Position numbers and translations under genes: made by a program. From assembly GCA_036172665.1 (NCBI GenBank), contig CM069876.1, forward strand, positions 35,495,001 to 35,559,000: a stretch of DNA of 64,000 nucleotides, given 5' to 3'. Shown here piece after piece: positions 45,551 through 56,923 of the stretch. Each line of letters starts with the position of its first letter. Position 1 is the stretch's first letter. The stretch comes from Prosopocoilus inquinatus. Its lineage: Eukaryota > Arthropoda > Insecta > Coleoptera > Lucanidae. The notes under the pieces are model-generated. The model saw nothing but the letters and a program-made list of their open reading frames with translations, ran no database searches and was not told the origin of the DNA.

Positions 45551-45830
45551 ACCGGAAGTCCCGATGAAAATTGAGGCAGTCTTCCCACTCACCGAGAAAA
45601 GCGTGACTTTCCAAGTTTTCCCAGCGAGTGGGAACCCTGCGTCAATCTTCACATACTGGGAAAACCTGGAAAACCAGTTTTTCCTGGTGAGTGGAAACCC
45701 TGAGAATAGTTCCACCGGAAGTCCCGATGAAGACTGACGCAGGGTTGCCACCCAGCGGAAAAATCTGGAAGACCAGGAGAAGTCAAGGACATGAGAAAAA
45801 GTTCTTAACGTCAGGAAGTCAGAGAATTTG
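45551..45830. repeat. Clustered CAGGGTT(C/G)CCAC repeats
   Basis: CCGGAAGTCCCGATGAA occurs at 45551 and 45715 (164 bp apart). Between and after them AGTGGGAACCCTGCGTCA, AGTGGAAACCCTG and ACGCAGGGTTGCCACCC are the same end type in opposite orientations. This looks like pieces of a short TIR element with CAGGGTTGCCAC ends, rearranged or inserted in tandem. Confidence 0.55.
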
Positions 45831-46360
45831 TTTATTTTAATGCAGAGGTCAGTGAAATTAATTAAAGAACTGGAATTGAAAATAGAAAGCTGGAAAATTG
45901 TTTTAAATATTAAAAAAAAATTGATAGAACTGATTAATCTAATTGAACTGTGAAAATATTTATATCAAGTTTTTAACAAAGAAAATCATGGAGTCCTCAA
46001 TATAGGCAAGCATACAAACAAGTATGTTCATTGGGTTGCCTATACTAAAACCTCCGTGAAGGGAGTAACAACTGGAGGGCGCCTGAGCTATGCTTGCAAT
46101 GTAAATTTCGTGAATGGAACAGACACCGTACAAACACCTTTAATGGCCCTATTTGTACCTCCCGCCCATACAGAAGTAGCAAAATTTTCCATCAGTTCCA
46201 CGATACCATTGGCGTCGGGCCTTTTGATCGTGTTTAGGGTTATTCTCGTTATTCTCTGGTGCTTGGTGTTCTGTTATGTCTTCTGCGTTGTGTTCATACG
46301 GATTGTACGAGTTATTGTATTATAGTATAGTTCTCAAATGATTTGTTAGTAATCTTATTT
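45831..46360. other. No recognisable gene
   Basis: The frame 46056-46325 ends in a hydrophobic stretch but matches nothing I know. It precedes the P-element relic and is not in the same family. Confidence 0.35.
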
Positions 46361-46707
46361 AATCGTAAAACAGGTTTTATTGGTTTTGTAATTGGATTAC
46401 ATTTAGTGATTAAACTGGAAACTTGGAAATGTTTTTCAGTTCAATAAGATCTTCAGGAGGTTGTAATAATAATCCAACTTGTCGTCAATTTAAAAGTGCT
46501 TATAAAAAAATTACTATTGTTTGGACTGAATTGCAGTTATTTGCAGACGAACTGTCAATCAATAATTCAAATCTGAGGTGTTTTGTTACAACAATTACAG
46601 AATCCAGATTCAAACTGTTCAAAACCAGACTCAAACTTTTAGGCAAGAGAAAGCAGCTTATCAGCATACCCTTGATCAATGATAGTCAAAACTGGACCGA
46701 TAATTAA
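46361..46707 (+). pseudogene. P-element/THAP9-type transposase relic
   Basis: The sequence RKTGFIGFVIGLHLVIKL (46364-46417) is followed, after a frame change, by LEMFFSSIRSSGGCNNNPTC and RQFKSAYKKI (46420-46512). In P-element and THAP9 transposases a KTGF-xGF block is followed by a longer spacer, then an L-(E)-x-FF-xx-IR-xxGG-xNxNP-xxxQF block; here the spacer is mostly deleted. The frame then runs to a stop at 46705 without further recognisable motif. The catalytic parts upstream are absent, so this is a small C-terminal fragment. Confidence 0.8.
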
Positions 46708-46724
46708 TACATCTAGTTCGTTTT

Positions 46725-47011
46725 TGAAAAAGATTGATAGAAAAAGCTTTTCCGGTAATTTATTTTAACATTTACTTATCAAGGCCGTGCTGATAGTTTG
46801 GTATAAATTGAATTTCGTTACTGATCTTTCTTAAATAGCTTGAAACTGAGTGAATGAAAAATTCTGAAACTTTACAGACAGATTCATTTTGAAGAGCACT
46901 TTAAAGAACCTAAATGGAATTTTGCTGAAAAATAATTAGGGAAGCCAATATTCGAGCACCCTTAAATTAACACGGGATTTACTATGTTGCGTTTCAGAAC
47001 GCAGCACCCTG
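46725..47011. mobile_element. Truncated relative of the 5620-6171 element
   Basis: It matches the right half of that element from GATAGAAAAAGCTTTTCC through CTGATAGTTTGGTATAAATT to the GCAGCACCCTG end, with TA following at 47012-47013. The left half is missing. Confidence 0.8.
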
Positions 47012-47013
47012 TA

Positions 47014-47374
47014 TGTACAGCTGGTTTTGTATCATTTAAATTAGGGAAGTATAATAAAGAAACTGCTCGAAATAAGTATACAAAATTAATACTCCTACAT
47101 TTTAAAGGTCAATAAAACGTTTTAATAAATTAATATGTGTTCTCTTTCTTTATCAGCTACGCCACTGAGAAGGTCAGCCACAGTGAGAAACTCTTTACGA
47201 CTCTAACTGCTTTGGCGTTTCGCCACATATTTGAACTGATGCTCCCTCCTGTTGTTACTCCCTTCATGAAAACTTCTGATTTTCTGAAAAATCTCAATTT
47301 TTCAATTTTTTATTTTATTAACGTACAGGCATGTAAGGTAATTCGATAATTCTCCCCATAATATAAATATATAA
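47014..47374. other. No recognisable gene
   Basis: AT-rich spacer; the frame 47137-47349 has no domain. Confidence 0.4.
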
Positions 47375-47376
47375 TA

Positions 47377-47661
47377 CAGGGTGTTTGATTATTGCCTGGA
47401 CAAATTAAAACTGTGGATTCGGATTACCAAATGAAGTAAGAAAGTCCTACACATAATGTCCGTTCTGTCCATTTTTGAAAACTATCTTTGCAGCATTGAA
47501 GACGTTAATCGGCGGTTTCCACACAATTTTTTTCGATTTTTCTTTCAATTTTTTTCCCGAAAACGAAAACTGTAGCCCCCCGGATTATCAAACTTTTTTT
47601 ACTCTACATAGTGCCCCCAATATGCCGTGTAAAGGTGTTCAGTCAATTACCTAACACCCTG
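47377..47661. mobile_element. 285 bp MITE, CAGGGTGTT ends
   Basis: Left CAGGGTGTTTGATTATTGCC and reversed right CAGGGTGTTAGGTAATTGAC are imperfect TIRs; TA at 47375-47376 and 47662-47663. Confidence 0.78.
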
Positions 47662-47663
47662 TA

Positions 47664-48384
47664 TAAATAAAATATAAATGTGATAATAAAAAAAAATTAA
47701 TAAATTACCGATTTTTGTACTTACGTTTATTTTTGCTGCTTTGAAATTAGGAAAAAATTGTTTAAATACGTAAAAATTAGGAAATTTCCACAGACGCAGT
47801 CAATACTAAAAGTTTTTTCATGAAACATCGGTGAAAACCTTTGAAAAACAAGTTATCCTCCAATAAAAATAAACTGGGAACCCCGTGGACCACGCTCTTC
47901 CGGGAAAACTCTTCAACTTTCAACATTTTACGTTTCCGCTGTATTAATATTTTTAAGGAAATAGTTTTTAAACTTTACCGGACAGTAATACGGAGTGAAA
48001 AAGTAAATAAACAAGTTTTCAGGATGAACAATTTATCAAGAGAAACGAAAAGGTAACAGTGACAAATTTTATAGTTTACCAGCTCATTAAATAAATAATT
48101 TATAAATTAATTAATTAAAGCAACAATCTTTGTTAATGGCCGTTCGACATTTAAAATTAGGAAATGTTTTGAAATCAGTTGTTTATAAATACTTTTTTCC
48201 AAGTTTCAAAATACTGATCATTTAAAATAACCGTCAGGCAAAAGTTTGAATTTAGATTGTGTGTCGAATAAAATACGTAATAACTTAATAAAGAAACAAC
48301 CTGTATAATTAAACGTAACTTTGAGTTGTGTATCAAAAGAACCTGGATAGCTTTTGTTAATGCTTGTTTTTGGTAGACACACAG
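47664..48384. other. No recognisable gene
   Basis: AT-rich spacer. The frames 47841-48056 and 48175-48447 (the latter overlapping the next element's TIR) have no domain. Confidence 0.4.
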
Positions 48385-48386
48385 TA

Positions 48387-49312
48387 CAGGGTGTTCTTTT
48401 ACTGTGTGCAAATATTTAAACCTGCAATATATTACCATGAATGGCAACGATTGAACTCATATGTTCTTAACATAAATGTAATAGTTTTCGAAAAAATATT
48501 CACTAAACCGTTTGAGAACTGCTGGCGTAGCTAAAAGTGGAACGCGGCCGCCTCTTCAACTACGACCCGTAACCGATGTAGGCCAGGGTCAGTGCCTTAC
48601 TGGATCTTGAACAGGAACCACGTAACTCTCGCCGCTGCGATCATCTGGTCCGTCAAAGCGTTTACAATTTAAATTAACTTCACTGCAAGTAATTACAAAT
48701 CTAAGTATTAAATTAAAATCTAATGCTCTTCAAGAAGCTGAGGTTCGTAATTGCCGAGCAAATTAAAAGCGAGGTACAAGCAAATTGTAATTCCTCATTC
48801 CATATTATTTTTAAAAGACTTATAAAAATTTTACATTTACTCATTTACTTTGTTTCCAAGGACCGTAAGTAGTAATACTTTCATTGTTAGCAGCGAGATT
48901 GCAGCAAAAGTTTATTTACGTGAAAGTGTGAGGGAAGAACATTTTGTAACACGCTTGCCTAATTGCTGCATAAATTTTCGGATTTATTCGTCGATAGTTG
49001 ATATCGTAAAACATATTACTTCGCTCAGTGAATTGAAATTTTAAATAAAATAATTAATAAGCGATATCAGTGATTGTTATTACGAAACTCTGCGTTGAAC
49101 ATCGAGTGCGGTATCGGTGGGCGTGTTCATACCGAGAGGAAGGCGAAGTTGACCTTCCTATCTTTCTCGCACATTTCAGCGGTTCCAAACAAGTGGTCCA
49201 TCCGAAATTTTTTGGCTATGATACGGTAGCCACCAAAAAATACCCGCAGAAGGTAGCATTTCGCGTACTTATACTGAGGTTTTTTATTTGCACACAGTAA
49301 AAGAACTCCCTG
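48387..49312. mobile_element. 926 bp TIR element (copy C), complete
   Basis: CAGGGTGTTCTTTTACTGTG with its inverted partner at the right end, and TA at 48385-48386 and 49313-49314. Full-length match to copy B (21313-22246). The 28 bp TIR is better preserved here than in B. Confidence 0.9.
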
Positions 49313-50345
49313 TATATGTTCACTAGAACTTTTTTGACTTACTGGGCCTCAGCAACACTGTGTTCAAATTTTGCCGCTTGTTTAGTAGTACACCCTGTAT
49401 AAATGGGACTTGCTGCGGCTGCAATCGACTTACAGTATTCGCATTGAAGAGAAACAACAAAAAAATCTTGTTTTGTACATTTTTTAATACTCCTATTTCT
49501 AGATTCCTTCTTGATAAATTTGATTGATTTCTTCAATTCTACAATCTTTCTGAATACTTTTTTTTTCCTTCTTTTTATACACATAACACCGAAGTGCACA
49601 TACGCAATAAGTGTCTGCTGAAGTATGTCTATTTCATTTTAAACTCAAGAAATAGAATGAAATGGAGAGACTGTCACTTGAAAAATTGAGATTTATGTCA
49701 ACGTTTCGCTGTGCGTTTGACAGCTTCTTCAGCAAAATTTACGTCTTTAGTATATCAGGCTAAAAAAATCTGGTTGTATTTTATTTTAGTTTTGATTTTT
49801 TTTTTCAGATGTCGGCGTTTTTCCTGTTATTGTTATTACAAAAGACCGTTGCACGATGTGTATATATGAATAAAGGTCAACGTGACCTCTTCGATTTATC
49901 CGTTTCCATGACGTACAGAGTACGTAACTACAAGCTTTTTTTTAAACACCCTATATGCAAATAGAACAAAACAATAGATGCGAAGGGGTAGATTCGCTCC
50001 TTTCTTGTCGTCATTGTTGGGGAAATATCAAACTCAATAACCAGTTAGCTAGCTAACAAGGAGCGTTTCGCAGTAACGAAAGGTCCTTCGAATTTAAATA
50101 TTTTTATGTTATGTGATGTATGCTTGCGCACGAGTAAAAGACCACGTGTTTTTCTCTAACCTTGCATCTCTCTATGTATCTACATCTCTGTCGATTTATC
50201 AATCATTTCTGATCACACTGTACAACATCCGCTGAAAGAAGGAAAAATGATGAAATGATTACTAAATTATTTTTTACTTATTAAATAATGAATAGTTTAA
50301 GTATAATTTGTGAAACGTTTTATTGTTCATTAGTTATTGTGGTTT
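49313..50345. other. No recognisable gene; lone element ends
   Basis: Unpaired CACCCTGTA at 49391-49399 and AAACACCCTATATGC near 49947 look like right ends of decayed TA-type elements. A hammerhead-like motif is at 49704-49732. Frame 49339-49599 (minus) is not supported. Confidence 0.4.
49704..49732 (-). other. Hammerhead-core-like stem-loop motif
   Basis: Minus strand: CTGAAGA, A, a GCTGT/ACAGC five-pair stem with a CAAACGC loop, then GAAACG. Same layout as at 26977 and 61873. Confidence 0.35.
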
Positions 50346-50354
50346 GTCATCAAT

Positions 50355-50496
50355 ACAGGACGGAATTATATATTTTGTTCGGTTTATTTCTAACGAGGCG
50401 GCAACGAGCTTGTGGCCATTGACAAGTCGCTGTGACGTTATATGTTCGCCGCTTCGTTTGTATTTAATCGAACAAAATATATAATTCCGTTCCCTG
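50355..50496. mobile_element. 142 bp MITE with 9 bp TSD
   Basis: The ends ACAGGACGGAATTATATATT and, reversed, CAGGGAACGGAATTATATAT form ~40 bp arms including TTTTGTTCG; GTCATCAAT flanks it at 50346-50354 and 50497-50505. Confidence 0.82.
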
Positions 50497-50667
50497 GTCA
50501 TCAATTACCAATTATTTTTTTTTAAACTTAAAATCTGCTTTGAGTGTTGAACTTTGTAATACCAAGCAGAATTTATTTAAACAGTCAACAAAACATGTCA
50601 TACAATAGACTTATGTTATTAATTTCAGGAGGAAACTGGGGTCTGTATGATTATTATAAATTGTGAA

Positions 50668-51231
50668 CAGTGCTGGGCATTAGTCGAATAAATTTTTAAT
50701 CTTGACTAAAACTAAACCACTAAATTAGTCATGACTAAGTCAATCACGACTAATTTAGTCGTTAATCGTCAATCATATTTTAGTATTAGTCTTTGAATAA
50801 AAAGTTGATTATTAGTCGACTAAATTCAATCATGAATAATAAATAAATAAATAATTTTCAGATGAAATGAAATGTCACTAAACTGGCCACTGATTCACTA
50901 AATTTTAACTTTTATGAACTATTTGCAGAGAAAGTAACTTTTTATAATCAAAGTAACTCGTTCCGAACCCTGTAAATACCTCGGGTCTTCTGTAGTTAAG
51001 AAACCATTCATGTATTCTTCAAGCAATCCGGTGACGAAAATTAAAGGAAACGTCTGAAAATACATTAAGCAGCCTTACACTGCACAGATTAATTAGATTA
51101 GTCTGATGACTAACTTAGTCATTAGTCACCAGTCAAGATTAATGACTAATTTAGTCATTAGTCACACATCTCACGACTAATGACTAATTTAGTCATTAAT
51201 CATTAATTCGACTAAAAAATGCCCATCTCTG
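50668..51231. mobile_element. 564 bp hAT-type MITE with 8 bp TSD
   Basis: Ends CAGTGCTGGGCATTAGTCGA and, reversed, CAGAGATGGGCATTTTTTAG; ATTGTGAA is duplicated at 50660-50667 and 51232-51239. Both sides are packed with the palindromic unit GACTAATTTAGTC and variants, presumably subterminal transposase-binding repeats. No coding capacity. Confidence 0.93.
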
Positions 51232-51239
51232 ATTGTGAA

Positions 51240-52059
51240 GTGATGAACCGATGAAGATAATTATTTTCCTAAGACGGTGACTGAATCGTTAAAGGAAAAA
51301 GAAGAATCGGCTATCAAGAAGAGGTTATTCATCTTGGGAAGAAGTATAAAATTAAATTGGTAACCAGAAAGAAGCTCGGAAAGAATTGATGAAGGGCGTC
51401 TTGGTTACCACAACTTTCTGATTGTACAAAGAAATGATTCATTCGACTTTGAAATATTCCCTTGCCTTTTTTAATGGCGGTTTCAATTAATTACTCCTAA
51501 GCACTTTGAGAGTAAGTATCCCCATCTCATGTTATTACCAGGGAAAAGAATTCGGGCCACTTGTTCGGCGAACGGTATGAAAATTTGGTACTCGGACTGT
51601 ATCAGCTTCGCCTACAATAATTTCTTCGAAGCGCGATGCCTCCCACTCAATAATAATTCGATGCATCGGGTTCGCGGAAAGGCGGTAGGAGTAAATAGTA
51701 CATTCGACATAAACGCTAAGTGGTCTGAATTCTTTTCCCTGGTTATTACATTACATTAAAACAAGATAGAAAGAAACTCTCTAGAGCAGCCAATTGATAA
51801 GGGTATTCGATTGTGAAACGAGTAAATTTCCATCAGCTGATTGTTAATTTATCATAGATTTTCGTTCGTGTATCCAGTGCTTTGCTGCTGTTTGTTTTGC
51901 GGTGAAAGTTAAAAAAAGACTGATTTTCCTTGAGCGCGCAATTTCCGCATGTGAAAAATCAATCGGTTGATGTTCGTGATTAGCAGTTGTATACTTTAGG
52001 TTATTGTGATGATTACGACTGTTATTGACAACGCCAAATGTTATTTTTTTTTGTTGTCC
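51240..52059. other. No recognisable gene
   Basis: Frames 51529-51759 and 51844-52083 (minus) have no recognisable domain. Confidence 0.4.
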
Positions 52060-52172
52060 TAATTGAATAATAATTGTTACCATAGATAATAATTGTTGCC
52101 ATAGGTAATAATTGTACTATAGATCACAATTGTTACTATAGATAATAATTGTTACTATAGATAATAACTGTT
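52060..52172 (+). repeat. ~20 bp minisatellite
   Basis: About five copies of ATAATAATTGTTACTATAG with point changes follow each other. Confidence 0.85.
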
Positions 52173-53457
52173 AATACAAATTAGGAAGTGCCTTTTCATA
52201 CGATGTTCTTATTATTATTTTTTTTCAAATACCAATAAATCATTTATAACAAGCATTTAGAATTCGTAAATAATGTTGATCACCAATATTTTGTGCAGTT
52301 GTCCTTATACAGAGTGATCAAAAAATTTAGAGCGAGTTGCGGTCGAGACCTACATTGACCTAAAAATGCCAGTGCGCATTTTTTATTAGGAAACTAAGAG
52401 AATTTATTACATGGTTCTTTAATTCCGTTCATTTAAATATGCAGTCAGAAATTTACATAATGTAACGACGATTGCGTGTTGGTTATAATGTATGTCAACT
52501 CGCTTCCAGTAATTACGGTCGCGAAGTTTAGTACTCCAAATTTCATTTTTCCGTCGACTTTTACGAGCCCCTTTCGGCTGATTAAAAAAGCATCATAAAA
52601 AAAGCCGCCGGCCGCTAATTTTAGAAACGCAAAAAAAATCAGAGGAAAAACTTTTGGCGAAAAAATGATACACGTGGAAATTCGCGCTTCGTTCGCATGC
52701 AGGCTTTTCGCGCAACATTTTTCCTCCTACCTTGAATCATGGCTGGCTGCGATCTCTGAAAAAAGCGGCGAGATCTGAAGAAACAACGCGACGCGCGCTC
52801 ACGACGCCGACGACTGACGGCGCAAAAGGGAACGACGCCCGACAGATCCTTCGGCGGTCGGCCAGCAACTGGTGGGAATGGGAAATTGTTAGCGTGCGCC
52901 GTAGGAGGGCCGCAGGAAACCTCCACCACTGCGGAAGACACGCTTTAGCACTGCAGGAACTAATAATGCCAAGGTCAATACCAACGGTTGGAGTGAGTCA
53001 GTGGAATTCATTTCTTTAAATTTTTAACTCTTACCATCTGACGATGGCCAAAAAACTCGTACTTAACATGCTCTTCAGTACCTGGTGTTAAGTCTAATAA
53101 AAGAAACTTGCAAAATAATTAATTAATTAATTAATTTCTACCGTATTTCAAAAGTATAAGTAAAATTTATTTCTTATTTCTTTGCTAATCTGTTCCAATC
53201 AAGAGAGTGCAACCAATTCACCTGGACCCAGTACACGTTAAGTTCAGCGTCCTGTTGAATATCCGCAGTTTGCATCATAAAGTAAAGGGGGCGTCGCATT
53301 TCAAGAGCAGGGACCCTTGCTTGTAAATATTACAAAAATGGTTGGAATGAAATCGAATTCATTTCGTTCAAAACCGACTTAATTCTGAAACTAAGTAGTG
53401 CTTAGTGTTTGCCTGGGCCGGGTACTCGTCAAATTCAACGATGTCACACTTGGGTCC
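52173..53457. other. No recognisable gene; CpG-rich island
   Basis: TATACAGAGTGATCAAAAAA near 52308 is a lone end of TA type. At 52600-52960 GC and CpG content are the highest of the window, with overlapping frames on both strands (52639-52941 minus, 52732-53019 plus) that are Arg-rich and match no domain. It might be a promoter or exon of a host gene, or a decayed element. Confidence 0.35.
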
Positions 53458-53572
53458 AGTTTTACAACGACGGTTTAACTTTGAGCCGAAGCTTAAATCC
53501 TTCACAACAATTGTTCAAATAATCGTTGCTAAGGCTTTAAGCCTCAGCTCAAAGTTGAGCCCCATTTGTAAA
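53458..53572. repeat. 115 bp imperfect hairpin
   Basis: AGTTTTACAACGACGGTTTA and ACTTTGAGC on the left pair with GCTCAAAGTTGAGCCCCATT and TGTAAAATT on the right; the inner GCTTAAATCC / GGCTTTAAGC also pairs. Confidence 0.7.
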
Positions 53573-53723
53573 ATTGAATCTTGGTCTCTACTAGACTACA
53601 GGAAAGCGGAAGAGACGCTACATTTTAACAAACAAAGACCAAGTGATTACTTTTTTTCTTAAACCATACTCTAAACAATAGTGTAACTATGAGAAGCAGT
53701 GCCAAAAGTTCAGTGTTACCAGT

Positions 53724-54684
53724 TATAGTTTGGCCAACGCTATTTGGATAATACGATCGTTAAAACGAATTTACTTTACGATAGGTTTGGCAGGTAAGGC
53801 TGTAAAATTATTAAGCTGTGGAAGTATAAAAATGTGATTACTACGTTCGTCGTATAGTAGCCGTATTCAAGAAATTTGTTAGGGCCACAGCTCTTCTAGG
53901 TAATGTTAAATTCAAGCAAATGGTACTTATACGCTTTGGCGAAATTAGCGCTTTCACCTTAATGCGCGGATTATTTGTAAAATTATACAAGAAAACAACT
54001 TTTAGAAATTGTTAAGGCTTTTACGTTCAAAAAAGATTATGCAATCGATACTTTGGCTAAGGAATATGGACATCAAGTTATCAGACTACCTCCATATCAC
54101 TGCATTTTAAATCCTATAGAATTTATTTGGGCCAACTTGAAATGTAATATAAGGAAAAATAACAAAAATCCTCAATTTAGTAATGGAGTACTTGAATTAA
54201 TAAAAGAGGAAGTTAATAAAATCGGTGCAGAAATGTGGGCCAAGTGTATTCAACACGTAGTAAAAGTAGAAGACAACTACCGATCAGAATTTGTTGAAGA
54301 CTTCATAATACATTTAGGGGACGATAGTAGTACCGAAGATAGTGAGAATGAAATGAGTGAAACGTAAAAATATAAAATTGTTATTGAATTTGTTATAACT
54401 GTTTGTATATATAATGCTTGAAATTAAATTATGTAGGTACGCTATGAAAATTACATTTGTTTTTAATTTCATTTAATATTGCCTTTATATCTATAAATCT
54501 AATTCATAGTTTTAATATCTGAATAATTTAAGAAATTACATCGTAAAATTTAAAGTACGGATCTGCAAGTTTCTGTTAGCGCGTGCCGCATTTACTGCAG
54601 GGGGTGCTTCTGGTGCCATAAACGACCCTTAAAGTGAACTAGTCCTAACGACCGTATATTCCAAATAAAGTTGGACAAACTATA
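53724..54684 (+). mobile_element. 961 bp Tc1/mariner-type element, internally deleted
   Basis: TATAGTTTGGCCAACGCTAT on the left and, reversed, TATAGTTTGTCCAACTTTAT on the right extend as ~45 bp TIRs (to ACGNTCGTTA). TA is present at the tips. It encodes the C-terminal third of a transposase (53985-54367). A full-length relative would be longer. Confidence 0.85.
53985..54367 (+). pseudogene. Tc1/mariner-type transposase, C-terminal part
   Basis: The frame is open from KKQLLEIVKAFTFKKDYAID through LAKEYGHQVIRLPPYHCILN and PIEFIWANLKCNI to a stop at 54365. RLPPYHC-LNPIE-xWA is the signature around the last acidic residue (the E of PIE) of DDE_3-type transposases of the Tc1/IS630 group. An Asp/Glu/Ser-rich tail (GDDSSTEDSENEMSE) ends it, as in a widespread arthropod family of this type. 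The DNA-binding domain and first two catalytic Asp residues are missing. The remaining frame has no stops, so the deletion derivative is not old. Confidence 0.85.
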
Positions 54685-55134
54685 CCAAAGGTATTAGTTG
54701 TCTGAAAGGCCTGCAAATTTTATAACTGACGATTTTTACATATTTTTTTGCGTATATTTTATTTTATTGCGTATTCGTGTTTTAAAGTTATTTTTTTCTT
54801 TCATTAAAGATATTTCAAAAGGAAAAAAAAACAAGACTTTTAGCAAGTCTTGTTTACAATATAAATCACTACACATAAAACGACGAAAAATAACTGGTAA
54901 AAAAGAAGGAAAAAACGTTACAAAACAAAATCGGAATTCACACGCCAACAGTAGCTGAAATATATTTTGATACTTAGAAACTTTGCATTTGTTATTTTTT
55001 TTTATTTATCTGATAAGACAGTCATACAACAGTTACAATACTTTTGAAATTTTGTTTTTGTGCTCTTTCGGGATGTCATTGCCGGAGAAGATGCAAAGCG
55101 CAACAAACTGTTGTCAGTTCAACATTTTTTTTTA
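54685..55134. other. No recognisable gene
   Basis: AT-rich spacer; frames 54698-54958 and 54736-54948 (minus) lie on opposite strands of the same A/T-rich tract and are unsupported. Confidence 0.4.
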
Positions 55135-55136
55135 TA

Positions 55137-56921
55137 CAGTCTGTTTGATTTTAGCTGTCACAGCAGATATCTCGCCTATTGTTAAAAATACTACAAAATG
55201 TTATGAAAGGAAAGTTGCTCTACATTTAATTTTCCATTACCTGCCTTAGTCGGAAAAACAATTGAGCGTCAAATGTGTTAGATGAGCAAATACATTAAAA
55301 ATTTTAAATGGAACATATCCAATTTCATTACGTTTTCCAAAACTGTAAAAAATTCTCTTTACCACATGTCATAAATATCTAACCGATTAAAAACATAAAT
55401 CGATAATTAAATAGTAAATGCGTGCTTACGCAGATTAGAGATTTATGTGAAAAAGAAGACAAATGAAGTAATTTTTCAGTTTCCAATAGCAATGTTTCTT
55501 AATATTGTCTGGACAACATATGGTATTCAACATAAATACTACACAACAACATGAACAAAGTAACAATAACTTAATACGTAAATACGTAATACATAAGTTC
55601 AAAGGGATCTCTATTCTGTGAAATTATCAGCAATTTCGTTCTACTTAGGGCATGAAATACCGGCGTATTTTTACAATACCGGTATTCATTCGATATTTAT
55701 ATTTAAAATACCGAGATTCCGGGATTTCGGCATTTTTCGGTGTTGAAATAAATATGATTATGTAGTACAAAAGACAGAAGCAAGAAATGCTTTTAGAAAA
55801 AAAATTAGTCATTTATTAAAACAAAATCATTTTAAAACTAAGATTAGCAACATTATATTTTATAAATAGTCAACTTTTCTGTTGAATAACAATAAATAAC
55901 TAAAATTAAAATAAAGCTTCTGTCTTTGTGACAATATACTACGCAATAAGTAATAACAATAATAAATACGTCGTCTTTATTTTGTTGACGAAGTTCAACC
56001 AAGCAGTTACCACTTAACCAACAAAAGAACATATTTAATATAAATGTAAATCATACAATTAATACATACTAATTATAAAAGTATAAGTGGGAGAGTGAGA
56101 TAATAAAAAACCAAAAAATGAAGTGGACCACTAAAACATTTCGAACGAATTGTTATATTAATTTCTTCTCATTTAATCTAACTTTTTTAAGTGACCCGGT
56201 TCATTTATTGAGAAGAATAATTATTAGAAAACAAAGATAATTATAAAAAAAACAAACACATAAGTAAATTCCTGAAAATAATCAACAAATAATAATGAAA
56301 ACGAAAAGTCAAAGTTATAAATTAGGATAATTTTGTTGGCGTTAAGTGAGATAATACCGATATCGACATTTCGGTATTTCAAGTCTTATTACCGGTTTTA
56401 CTAAACGGTATAAGTGTCCGGTATTCGGGTTTTTCGATATTACCGAAAACCGGTATCCATGCCCTAATTCTACTTAATTAATTAATTTTTACTTTGTTTA
56501 CGTTATTATGTTGTATTATGTTGAATAACACACGTTTTCAAGGCTGTAAATATTAGGGAACATTCTTCAATTGGAAGCTAAAAAATTATTTCATTTGTTT
56601 CACCGCCTACTTTTTCGAATAAAGCTCTAATCAACGTAAGTATGCATTTGCTAATTTTCGATTTATGTTTTTAATTGAATAGATGATTATGGCATGTGAT
56701 ATATCGTTGTAAGGAGATTTTTTTACAGTTTTAGAAAACGTAATAAAGTTGGGTGTGTTCCGTTTAAAATTTTCAGTGTACTTGCACGTTTGATACTCAA
56801 TTGTTTTTCCGACTAAGGCAGATAATTGAAAATTAAATGTAGAACAACTTTCCTTTTATAACATTTTATCCTATCTGTAACAGCAGCCGGCATATCTGCC
56901 GTGACAGCGAAAATCAGACTA
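55137..56921. mobile_element. 1.79 kb long-TIR element, TA-flanked
   Basis: The left arm (CAGTCTGTTTGATTTTAGCT onward to ~55600) and right arm (reverse of ~56490-56921) are inverted copies for ~450 bp. TA at 55135-55136 and 56922-56923. Its centre is occupied by the nested element 55647-56467. Matching internal blocks include CGGAAAAACAATTGAG and its complement. Confidence 0.82.
55647..56467. mobile_element. 821 bp hAT-like nested element
   Basis: AGGGCATGAAATACCGG and, reversed, AGGGCATGGATACCGG form the TIR; many CCGGTATT and CGGTATT subterminal repeats follow on both sides. TTCTACTT is duplicated at 55639-55646 and 56468-56475 (8 bp; if the TIR is read two bases longer, 6 bp). No transposase. 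Confidence 0.85.
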
Positions 56922-56923
56922 TA

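Noticed and set aside
52732..53019. Arg-rich frame in the CpG island as a host gene
   Set aside because: An opposite-strand frame is equally long and neither has a domain; kept only as a GC-rich patch.
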